Of a stretch of 10,180 nucleotides of DNA, positions 1 to 5,852 are shown piece by piece. The stretch comes from Methanocellales archaeon (GTDB lineage Archaea > Halobacteriota > UBA148). The stretch lies in NCBI GenBank assembly GCA_013415795.1, contig JAAEEL010000094.1, positions 1 to 10,180 of the forward strand, written 5' to 3'. The notes beneath the pieces were generated by a model. It had not been told where the DNA came from, did no database searches, and was given only the letters and a program-made list of their open reading frames with translations. Within the stretch, counting starts at the first letter, position 1, and each line of letters opens with the position of its first letter. A program made the translations under genes and the position numbers.

Positions 1-515
1 CAATAATCCGATCAGCGAATGAAGGCAATGTCGTAATAGGGATATGCGGCGGCTTTCAAATACTTGGAAAAAAACTAATCGATAATGGGTTTGAATCTAA
101 CAGGGAGGAGATCGAAGGTCTTGGGTTATTGGACGTCATAACGAGATTTGACTCAAGTACTAAGATCACAAAACGTGTTGAGGGAACAGTAATCGGAGAC
201 GGAATATTGGAAGAATTTCAGGGAGAGGTCATCACTGGTTATGAGATTCATATGGGCAAAACCACTCAAAGCGATAAATCATGTTTTTTAATTAATAGAG
301 GTGATGAAGTCATCCGTGACGGTGCGATTAAAGGAAGTGTATTCGGAACATATGTTCATGGTATTTTTGATAAAGCTCCTGTGCGAAAAGCCTTATTAAA
401 AGCCATTAAAAGGCCATCTGAAAGCATTGAGAGAGATCTGGATGATGAGATCAATAGGTTGGCTACAATCTTTTCTGAGAGCGTGGATGTTGGAAAAATA
501 GAGGCATTTATATGA
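1..515 (+). CDS. cobQ: Cobyric acid synthase CobQ/CbiP, C-terminal glutamine amidotransferase part (5' end outside window)
   Basis: The frame is open from the window edge (first full codon at 3), so the start lies upstream. CobQ amidates four corrin-ring carboxylates of adenosylcobyrinate a,c-diamide, using glutamine and ATP. The visible part is the class I glutamine amidotransferase domain: the nucleophile Cys (codon 45-47) in GICGGFQILG, the family motif GYEIHMG, and the catalytic His (codon 357-359) in GTYVHGIFD. About 170 residues are seen; complete CobQ is usually near 480-500. The stop overlaps the next ATG in an ATGA joint, so this gene is upstream in the cobamide operon. A GTG or TTG within the visible part would give only a broken domain. 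Whether the upstream part contains the usual dethiobiotin-synthetase-like ATPase domain cannot be seen, which matters for interpreting the next gene. Confidence 0.93.
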   Translation, partial: IIRSANEGNVVIGICGGFQILGKKLIDNGFESNREEIEGLGLLDVITRFDSSTKITKRVEGTVIGDGILEEFQGEVITGYEIHMGKTTQSDKSCFLINRGDEVIRDGAIKGSVFGTYVHGIFDKAPVRKALLKAIKRPSESIERDLDDEINRLATIFSESVDVGKIEAFI

Positions 516-1015
516 ATAACCTAATTTTCTTGGGTGCGAAAAGTTGTGGAAAAAGCAAAATCATGGATTCCTTATGCATATTACTTATTGAAAAAGGCTG
601 CCGATTATTCTGCTTTAATGCGCAGGATGTTATCCCTATGGAGGCTATTGCTCAATCTCGAGGCAGATATGATTCTATACTAGTGGAAGCCTCTGAACTG
701 ACAGACGTTAATATTGCAGATATGGCTGATACCTCGATTGTTTTGGTTGGAGATATAGAGAGGGGTGGCGTATTTGCCGTGCTATATGGGATGTATGTAC
801 TTCTAAAGGGTAGGCATATATCTGGCTTTTTGATAAACAAATTCAGAGGTGACGATCAAATATTAAAGCCTGGTCTGAAGTTCTTGGAAGAAAAAACAGG
901 AGTTCCGTTTCTAGGATTAATTCCGTATGTCTCTGCAGAGGACAATTTCATCGATATTTTGAGGATGAGCGTTGAACTCGATTTGATTTCAAAAATATTG
1001 GGTGTTGACATATGA
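512..1015 (+). CDS. Shortened CobQ N-domain-like P-loop ATPase (internal deletion)
   Basis: This 167-residue protein resembles the N-terminal dethiobiotin-synthetase-like ATPase domain of CobQ and has no amidotransferase part. Visible CobQ hallmarks are a P-loop GAKSCGKS (residues 8-15), a degenerate FNAQDV at 35-40 in place of the usual FKAQNM, VLVGDIERGGVFA (77-89), INKFRGD (108-114) and TGVPFLGLIPY (129-139). Compared with ordinary CobQ, a block of roughly 70-80 residues between the FKAQNM-like segment and the EGAGSP/NL segment is missing, and that second motif has become VEASELTDVN. ATG at 512 overlaps the cobQ stop (ATGA), with GAGG upstream at 501-504, and the frame is clean to its stop, which overlaps cobD. 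It is therefore probably expressed. It could be an accessory or regulatory ATPase, a chaperone-like partner, or a decaying duplicate. The exact function is not known to me. Confidence 0.75.
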   Translation: MNNLIFLGAKSCGKSKIMDSLCILLIEKGCRLFCFNAQDVIPMEAIAQSRGRYDSILVEASELTDVNIADMADTSIVLVGDIERGGVFAVLYGMYVLLKGRHISGFLINKFRGDDQILKPGLKFLEEKTGVPFLGLIPYVSAEDNFIDILRMSVELDLISKILGVDI

Positions 1016-2343
1016 GGGTCAGAAAAGAAGTATTGGAATTAGGACAATGCATACATGGGGGTAGTGCTCCAGAAGTTATTGGAACTAGCGGAAAGATGAT
1101 AGACTTCAGCATAAACGTCAATCCAGTTGGGCATCCTGATATAAGAGAGATATTGCTATGTGCATATGAAAACGTCCATAGATATCCAGATAATCAATAT
1201 TTAAAATTTAGAGGAGCAGCAGCATCTTTTACAGGTGTTAACCGTGAAAACATAGTTCCAGGAAACGGGTCTGTAGAGATAATCCGTCTGTTTGCTGAGT
1301 TGATCCTTGAAAGTGGTGATAAAGTAATAATAACTTATCCAACTTTTTGTGAGTATGAGTTTAATTGCAGGTTTTTCGGTGCAAAACCGCTTTTTGTCGA
1401 ACATTCCAAGTTAGATACAATATCGGATGAAATGCTAGAAGAATCTAAGATACTTTTCCTATGCAACCCAAATAATCCAACAGGAGAATTGGTTCGGCGC
1501 TCTAGTTTAGAAGAATTGGCACACAGATGTGTCAAAAATCAGACATATCTATTTGTGGATGAAACTTTTATCGAACTCTCAGATCCCGAGCAAAGCATCG
1601 TTAATATTGCAGCAAAAGAGGATTTCATCTTTGTTTTGCGATCACTGACTAAGTGCTTTTCCGTTCCAGGAATTAGGATTGGATATGGCATAGGATCCAG
1701 AAGTTTGATCGAACTGATGAATAAATCACGACTTTCATGGAATCTAAGTTGTTTTGCTGAGGAAGTAGGCGTTTATCATTTTCAAGAATCTAATTACTTG
1801 GAAGAATCGCGTGAACTGATAAAAAGTGAGCGAAAATGGTTGATAAGTAAGCTGAGCGAAATTGGGGTTGTACGTCCATTAGAAAGCGATGCAAATTTCA
1901 TCTTGCTTGATATTACTGGGACTGGTTTTAGTTCTAGCGAGCTTACAGAGTGTATGCTTTATCATGGTTTTTTAATAAGAAATTGTAGCTCCTTCAAATC
2001 TTTAGGAGAGGACTATGTCAGGGTTGCTGTGAGAACTAGGAAAGATAATGAGAAACTCGTCGCCGCACTAAAACAGGTCATTGATCCTAATTCTAGAGCG
2101 AGTTGTGAACACTATCCATGTCATTTCATGGGCCAGGATTGTACGTTCTGTTTCTGCCCGTTCTACCCTTGTAATGATGATCGCCTTGGAAAAAATGTGA
2201 AAAAATCATCGGGCGGATTTGCATGGAGTTGCATTAACTGTGACATCATCCATCAAAAAGATATTGTACAGGATATACTGGAAGGGCTCCTTGCAAGTGA
2301 TGAATTAAGCAAAGTCTGGAAAAACATAGAGATGAGATTATGA
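1012..2343 (+). CDS. cobD: L-threonine-O-3-phosphate decarboxylase CobD with C-terminal cysteine-rich metal-binding domain
   Basis: This 443-residue fold-type I PLP enzyme makes (R)-1-amino-2-propanol O-phosphate, the linker of the cobamide nucleotide loop. Residues 15-360 show the aminotransferase-like fold: FSINVNPVG (32-40), NPNNPTGE (152-159), FVDETF (181-186) and the PLP lysine K214 in SLTK followed by PGIRIGYG. Residues 361-443 are an added domain with eight cysteines (365, 370, 377, 380, 382, 387, 407, 410) and histidines, of the small cysteine-rich type. From memory of the literature, the Methanosarcina mazei CobD (MM2060) with such a tail both phosphorylates L-threonine and decarboxylates the product, and its metal centre matters for activity. 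That second activity is inference here. The start overlaps the preceding stop (ATGA), and the same joint links it to cbiB. Confidence 0.93.
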   Translation: MRVRKEVLELGQCIHGGSAPEVIGTSGKMIDFSINVNPVGHPDIREILLCAYENVHRYPDNQYLKFRGAAASFTGVNRENIVPGNGSVEIIRLFAELILESGDKVIITYPTFCEYEFNCRFFGAKPLFVEHSKLDTISDEMLEESKILFLCNPNNPTGELVRRSSLEELAHRCVKNQTYLFVDETFIELSDPEQSIVNIAAKEDFIFVLRSLTKCFSVPGIRIGYGIGSRSLIELMNKSRLSWNLSCFAEEVGVYHFQESNYLEESRELIKSERKWLISKLSEIGVVRPLESDANFILLDITGTGFSSSELTECMLYHGFLIRNCSSFKSLGEDYVRVAVRTRKDNEKLVAALKQVIDPNSRASCEHYPCHFMGQDCTFCFCPFYPCNDDRLGKNVKKSSGGFAWSCINCDIIHQKDIVQDILEGLLASDELSKVWKNIEMRL

Positions 2344-3224
2344 GCTTGAATATCTTGCTAATTGCAATCCTAATCGATCTCTTTTTTGGAGAGCCTTCTG
2401 AGAAACTTCATCCAGTGGTATGGATCGGTAAACTTATAGATGGTTTACGGGCGCATATGAAAAAGTCAAAGATATACGGGGCTATTTTGGTCTTAGGAGT
2501 TGTCGGCTGTTTTACATTAGTAGGATATTTAATTGACCTTATACCCGGGGTCTTTGGATTGCTTATATCAGCTTATTTTCTAAAGGCGACATTTTCTATA
2601 ACTTGCCTAGCTGACACCGCAAATATGATGAAAAAACATCTCGATATTGGTGATCTTGAGAATGCTAAGAAGGATTTGCCCAAACTTGTGGGAAGGGATA
2701 CAGAGCAGCTATCAAAAAAAGAGATGAACTCTGCAGTTATAGAATCGGTTGCAGAAAATTTCGTGGATGGAATTTTTTCGCCCTTATTCTACTTCCTGCT
2801 TTTTGGATTACCAGGGGCATTGGCATACAAGGCGATCAACACCCTTGATTCCATGGTCGGACAAGGTCATTTTGGATACTTCTCTGCAAGATTGGATGAC
2901 TTGGTGAACTATATACCAGCAAGACTATCCGTGCTCTTTATCTTGGCAGGATCTGTTTTATATGGTTCACCTCTTTCTGCACTGAAAGTATCGTGGAGAG
3001 ACCATGGCTTGACAAAAAGTCCGAACTCTGGATGGCCGATGGCCGCTATGGCAGGTTCATTAGAGATATCTCTTAAGAAGCCAAAAAATTATATACTTGG
3101 CAGTGATCTTGAAATGCCAGAAACACATCATATAAAAAGTGCAATACGTATTATGGAAATGTCAACAACGTTTTTAATAATTGTATTCTTTATGATCGCC
3201 TATTTTGTACCAATGTACTATTAG
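2340..3224 (+). CDS. cbiB: Adenosylcobinamide-phosphate synthase CbiB (integral membrane)
   Basis: This 294-residue membrane protein joins the aminopropanol phosphate made by CobD to adenosylcobyric acid, giving adenosylcobinamide phosphate. Family signatures are LIDLFFGEP near the N-terminus (11-19), HPVVWIGKLI (24-33), ESVAENFVDGIFSPLFYF (135-152) and NTLDSMVGQ (167-175). Hydrophobic segments lie near residues 3-15, 47-66, 68-88, 148-165, 195-210 and 274-291. The length is normal for the family (about 300-320). The start ATG overlaps the cobD stop in an ATGA joint, with GAGATGAG just upstream as a ribosome site. Its position directly after cobD fits consecutive steps in the pathway. Confidence 0.95.
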   Translation: MSLNILLIAILIDLFFGEPSEKLHPVVWIGKLIDGLRAHMKKSKIYGAILVLGVVGCFTLVGYLIDLIPGVFGLLISAYFLKATFSITCLADTANMMKKHLDIGDLENAKKDLPKLVGRDTEQLSKKEMNSAVIESVAENFVDGIFSPLFYFLLFGLPGALAYKAINTLDSMVGQGHFGYFSARLDDLVNYIPARLSVLFILAGSVLYGSPLSALKVSWRDHGLTKSPNSGWPMAAMAGSLEISLKKPKNYILGSDLEMPETHHIKSAIRIMEMSTTFLIIVFFMIAYFVPMYY

Positions 3225-3239
3225 GTGGAGGAAATATCG

Positions 3240-3707
3240 ATGAAAATTAAAGAGATGCTAGAATCTAAGGGCATATCGATTGAAAAAATAATTTCTGCTG
3301 CAATGCAGATGCATGTCCCTCATCCTGGTGTTGAGACCAAAGAGGAGGCGAGAAAAATCTTTGGAATGGAGCTGGAGCACGCATTGGCAGATCCGAATCT
3401 ATGCGCCCTAATTTATGCTGGCATCGCTATTGAGAGAGATGTTGATAAAGGATTGATTTTTTTTGAGGATAGATATGACCTAGATGATGCATCACTTATC
3501 GCCGATGAGGTTCTAGGTATGAGCATTTCAAAATACATAGGCGGGTATAAGGGCTTGTTTGAATACATTCGATGCGATAAATCCAAGCCAGGTATAGTGG
3601 CTGAACTTGGTCCTTTCATGGATGACGTGGTTGCAGGGCTCATAGGGGGCATTTCAGCAAACATGTATGATGCTGGTCTAAGAAAGAATCGAGAGAGACA
3701 AGAATGA
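3240..3707 (+). CDS. cobZ: Alpha-ribazole-5'-phosphate phosphatase CobZ, archaeal type (PgpA-like)
   Basis: This 155-residue protein resembles the archaeal CobZ group within the phosphatidylglycerophosphatase A-like family. CobZ replaces bacterial CobC in removing the 5'-phosphate from alpha-ribazole phosphate or from the cobamide phosphate. Matching features are an HPGVETKEEA segment (23-32), a short LIYAGIAIERD segment (55-65), the acidic stretch EDRYDLDDASLIADEVLG (72-89) and the C-terminal GPFMDDVVAGLIGG (125-138). I chose ATG at 3240 over the in-frame GTG at 3225, because that GTG is part of the ribosome site GGTGGAGG (3224-3231), which is spaced 8 nt from the ATG. The gap from cbiB is 15 nt, and the stop overlaps cobS (ATGA). 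Placement between cbiB and cobS strongly supports the CobZ role over a lipid phosphatase. Confidence 0.87.
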   Translation: MKIKEMLESKGISIEKIISAAMQMHVPHPGVETKEEARKIFGMELEHALADPNLCALIYAGIAIERDVDKGLIFFEDRYDLDDASLIADEVLGMSISKYIGGYKGLFEYIRCDKSKPGIVAELGPFMDDVVAGLIGGISANMYDAGLRKNRERQE

Positions 3708-4447
3708 ATGGCACACTCTATACAATAAAAGCAGGAATAGGTTTTTTCACCACCATTCCAGTTGGAATAGACGTTGATGGTATGCAAAAGCTTAGTTTAA
3801 ATGCATACTTTTTCCCACTTATAGGCGCCATAATAGGTCTTTTGGTTGGCTGCATTGGACTTGTACTAAGCCATTTGCCATCATATTTGTTTTCCGCATT
3901 ACTCATCTTCATTTTATATCTCGTTACTGGACTGAATCATTTAGACGGATTAATGGACTTTGGAGACGCGCTCCTTACACATGACACTACTGAGGAAAAA
4001 ATAAGGGCCATGCGCGACCCCTCGGTGGGTGTGGGCGGAATTGTTTTTTGTATGATTTCAATATTGATACTCTTCTCTGGCATAATTACACTCCAGCAGA
4101 ACATATTGTTCTCAATCTTGGCGGCTGAGATTTGCGCAAAGCAATCCATGTTAACTGCAGCAATGTTTGGAAGCAGTACGTATAAAGGATTGGGATCTAT
4201 ATTCATTGATAATGTTACAATGCGCGATTTCCTCATAGGACTGACATTTTCGATGATAACTTGTTGGCTCACTTTGGGTATGGTAGGAATCATTGCTTTA
4301 TTTGCCGCAGTTTCATCTGCATTGATCGTTGTAAGCATTTCAAATCATAACTTTGGTGGTGTTAGCGGGGACTCTTTAGGAGCGATCAATGAAATTGGGC
4401 GCATATTGGCGTTGATCGTGGGGGGGTCAGCATGGACACTATTGTGA
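3704..4447 (+). CDS. cobS: Adenosylcobinamide-GDP ribazoletransferase (cobalamin synthase) CobS
   Basis: This 247-residue integral membrane protein attaches alpha-ribazole (or its phosphate) to adenosylcobinamide-GDP, the last joining step of cobamide assembly. Diagnostic motifs are FFTTIPVG (14-21), NHLDGLMDFGDAL (78-90), MRDPSVGVGG (103-112) and the C-terminal GGVSGDSLGAINEIGR (218-233). Hydrophobic helices fill 35-75, 112-145, 175-212 and 234-247. The acidic DG..DFGDA cluster is the usual metal/nucleotide-binding site. ATG at 3704 overlaps the cobZ stop, and the 3' end overlaps cobY by 16 nt. The length is typical of the family (about 245-260). Together with cobZ and cobY it completes nucleotide-loop assembly within one transcript. 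Confidence 0.95.
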   Translation: MNGTLYTIKAGIGFFTTIPVGIDVDGMQKLSLNAYFFPLIGAIIGLLVGCIGLVLSHLPSYLFSALLIFILYLVTGLNHLDGLMDFGDALLTHDTTEEKIRAMRDPSVGVGGIVFCMISILILFSGIITLQQNILFSILAAEICAKQSMLTAAMFGSSTYKGLGSIFIDNVTMRDFLIGLTFSMITCWLTLGMVGIIALFAAVSSALIVVSISNHNFGGVSGDSLGAINEIGRILALIVGGSAWTLL

Positions 4448-5031
4448 TGGCAGGGGGATCTGGAACTCGATTGGGCAGAGGAGATAAACCAATGATAAAT
4501 TTAAATGGAAGACCTATGGTCTCCTACGTATTGGATGCTCTTCTACAAAGCGAAAAAGTAGACGAAATTTTTGTCGTAACGTCCCCCCATACTTTGAAAA
4601 CAAAAAGGTATTTGGATGCCCATTTTACTGTGATAGAGACGATGGGCATTGGATATATCTCTGATTTAATAGAAGCCACTGAAAACATAGGAATAAAATC
4701 ACCTTTTCTAATTGTAATGGCAGACCTGCCTTTTCTAGATTCGGATATAATCGATAAGGTAATATGCGTATATTTGAAGGTTAACAAGCCTGCCCTATCG
4801 GTTTATGTCCCCCTTCAAGTTTGTAATGAGATTGGAAGACGCCCTGATATTGTCTTTAATAGGGAAGGACAATTGATCGTGCCCGTAGGATTGAACATCT
4901 TGAATGGGTGCTTGATAAAAGAGGAGCAAGAAGAGCATTTGCTCATAATGGATGAGCCAGCACTTGCTGTTAATGTGAACACGACGGAAGATCTGAAAAT
5001 TTGGGAGAGATTGGTTGAAAAGACGATATGA
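4432..5031 (+). CDS. cobY: GTP:adenosylcobinamide-phosphate guanylyltransferase CobY
   Basis: This 199-residue nucleotidyltransferase activates adenosylcobinamide phosphate to adenosylcobinamide-GDP, and is the archaeal replacement for bacterial CobU. The N-terminus MDTIVMAGGSGTRLGRGDKP carries the nucleotide-binding loop and closely follows the start of Methanocaldococcus jannaschii CobY as I remember it. Further matches are the guanylyltransferase region IGIKSPFLIVMADLPFLDSD (residues 87-106) and an N-x-NT-x-EDL end (181-188). A second in-frame ATG at 4447 would remove the first five residues of strand beta-1, so 4432 is preferred. It lies inside the last codons of cobS (16-nt overlap), behind a G-rich run. 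The stop overlaps the ATG of a tiny downstream ORF. Confidence 0.94.
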   Translation: MDTIVMAGGSGTRLGRGDKPMINLNGRPMVSYVLDALLQSEKVDEIFVVTSPHTLKTKRYLDAHFTVIETMGIGYISDLIEATENIGIKSPFLIVMADLPFLDSDIIDKVICVYLKVNKPALSVYVPLQVCNEIGRRPDIVFNREGQLIVPVGLNILNGCLIKEEQEEHLLIMDEPALAVNVNTTEDLKIWERLVEKTI

Positions 5032-5111
5032 TTTATGTATCTGAATCTATCAATAATGTTCCCATATTGGTTTTGGTGCGAAATAAAGAGAGAATCTATT
5101 TATGTATATAA
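5028..5111 (+). CDS. Possible 27-residue small protein coupled to cobY
   Basis: An ATG at 5028 overlaps the cobY stop in the same ATGA arrangement used at four other joints in this operon, and opens 27 codons ending with TAA at 5109-5111. The product would be MIYVSESINN followed by PILVLV and a basic/aromatic tail ending YLCI. I recognise no family. Codon choice (AGA, ATA, GTA) is like the neighbours. It may be a genuine leader-size protein, the remnant of a longer gene, or chance. The next 64 bases up to the convergent regulator hold no other gene. Confidence 0.3.
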   Translation: MIYVSESINNVPILVLVRNKERIYLCI

Positions 5112-5175
5112 AAGACGACTTTGATATAAATTACCCCTATAAACTTTAGACTATATCAGACACTTACAAAAATCT
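5112..5175. other. Convergent spacer between the cobamide operon and the CBS regulator
   Basis: This is a short AT-rich spacer where the plus-strand cobamide operon and the minus-strand regulator meet. A TATA-like string (TTTATGTATATAAAAG, about 5099-5114) lies at its left edge with no gene correctly placed behind it. TTGATATAAAT at 5121-5131 is the exact reverse complement of ATTTATATCAA from the promoter repeat at 5820-5830. I see no convincing hairpin terminator. Confidence 0.4.
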
Positions 5176-5742
5176 TTAGAGTCGAACGATCTTTAGCAAA
5201 TCTGCTTTTGTTATTATGCCTGTTGTCATCCCCTTTTTTATTGTTAATACTGCTGGACTATGTTGTAAGAGGGGTATTACTATCTCTACCGGCGCATCTT
5301 CGCTTATCTGTGGCAATTCTTTTTCCATCACGCTCTCTACTGGTCTTTTTGATAGTTTTTTCAGATCTTTCTTTTGCACTATATGGTTGGTTATGACATT
5401 TTCTGTGATAATTCCTATAGGCGTATTTTCATCATATACTGGTAGCTGTGAGATATCATATTTTTGCATGAGTTCTATTGCCCCATAAATCGAATCTTTT
5501 TTATCTACGCATACCACTTCTTTATTGCTTATCTCTCTTGCCAATATCGTCTTTTTTTGCTTACTCCTCTCATTTTCCAATGCTTTGAATATACTTTTGA
5601 CATTTTTATAGGAGGGGTCGATTTTTCCACCTTCTATCTTTGCTATCAATGATTGACTCACACCTGCATAAGATGCCAATTTTTTTTGCGAGAGGCCAAT
5701 ATTTCTTCTCCTTTTTTGTATTTCTGCTAGGTCTGGAAGCAT
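5176..5742 (-). CDS. XRE-type helix-turn-helix regulator with two CBS domains
   Basis: This 188-residue archaeal transcription regulator has an N-terminal HTH (residues about 5-58) with LSQKKLASYAGVSQSLIAKIE as recognition region, then a CBS pair: CBS1 about 69-125 (ISQLPVYDENTPIGIIT) and CBS2 about 136-188 (AVLTIKKGMTTGIITKADLL). CBS pairs usually bind adenosyl compounds, so DNA binding is probably ligand-controlled. I chose ATG at 5742; a TTG at 5763 would add seven residues not typical of the family. A TATATA at 5765-5770 sits about 26 bp upstream of this ATG and there is no Shine-Dalgarno site, so the mRNA may be leaderless. The gene is divergent from a DUF39 enzyme that itself has CBS domains, suggesting it controls that operon (inference). 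The ligand and targets are not visible in the sequence. Confidence 0.87.
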   Translation of the reverse strand: MLPDLAEIQKRRRNIGLSQKKLASYAGVSQSLIAKIEGGKIDPSYKNVKSIFKALENERSKQKKTILAREISNKEVVCVDKKDSIYGAIELMQKYDISQLPVYDENTPIGIITENVITNHIVQKKDLKKLSKRPVESVMEKELPQISEDAPVEIVIPLLQHSPAVLTIKKGMTTGIITKADLLKIVRL

Positions 5743-5852
5743 GGTTATTTGTATGCATTCCAAGTATATATTCTCTTTGGAATATTCTATGTAACAATCT
5801 ATTTATATCGGAATAACAAATTTATATCAAGATAACATTTGGGTGGTTCAGA
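5743..5852. promoter_or_regulatory. Divergent promoter region with tandem 19-bp near-repeats
   Basis: This 110-bp gap drives the regulator leftward and the homocysteine operon rightward. Two adjacent 19-bp units, 5801-5819 (ATTTATATCGGAATAACAA) and 5820-5838 (ATTTATATCAAGATAACAT), share ATTTATATC and ATAACA exactly and differ in the three bases between and at the end. For the rightward gene, TTTATATC at 5802-5809 is well placed as TATA box for a start near 5830, leaving GGGTGG (5841-5846) as ribosome site before ATG 5853. The second unit would then lie over the transcription start. For the leftward gene, TATATA at 5765-5770 fits a leaderless start at 5742. The repeats are good operator candidates; binding is inference. 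Confidence 0.6.

Noticed and set aside
1..1015. Reading cobQ and the next gene as one gene broken by a frameshift
   Set aside because: Domain order is the reverse of normal (amidotransferase first, ATPase second), and the second ORF has its own start and ribosome site, so a simple frameshift does not explain it.
3413..3787. Minus-strand 124-codon ORF across cobZ and cobS
   Set aside because: It is antisense to two confidently assigned genes, with low-quality composition (S/P/M-rich).
3937..4338. Minus-strand 133-codon ORF within cobS
   Set aside because: It lies fully inside a well-identified gene in the antisense direction, resembles no family, and has no ribosome site.
5099..5114. TATA-like sequence after cobY as a promoter
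   Set aside because: No gene begins at a proper distance on either strand. An unseen small RNA is possible but unsupported.
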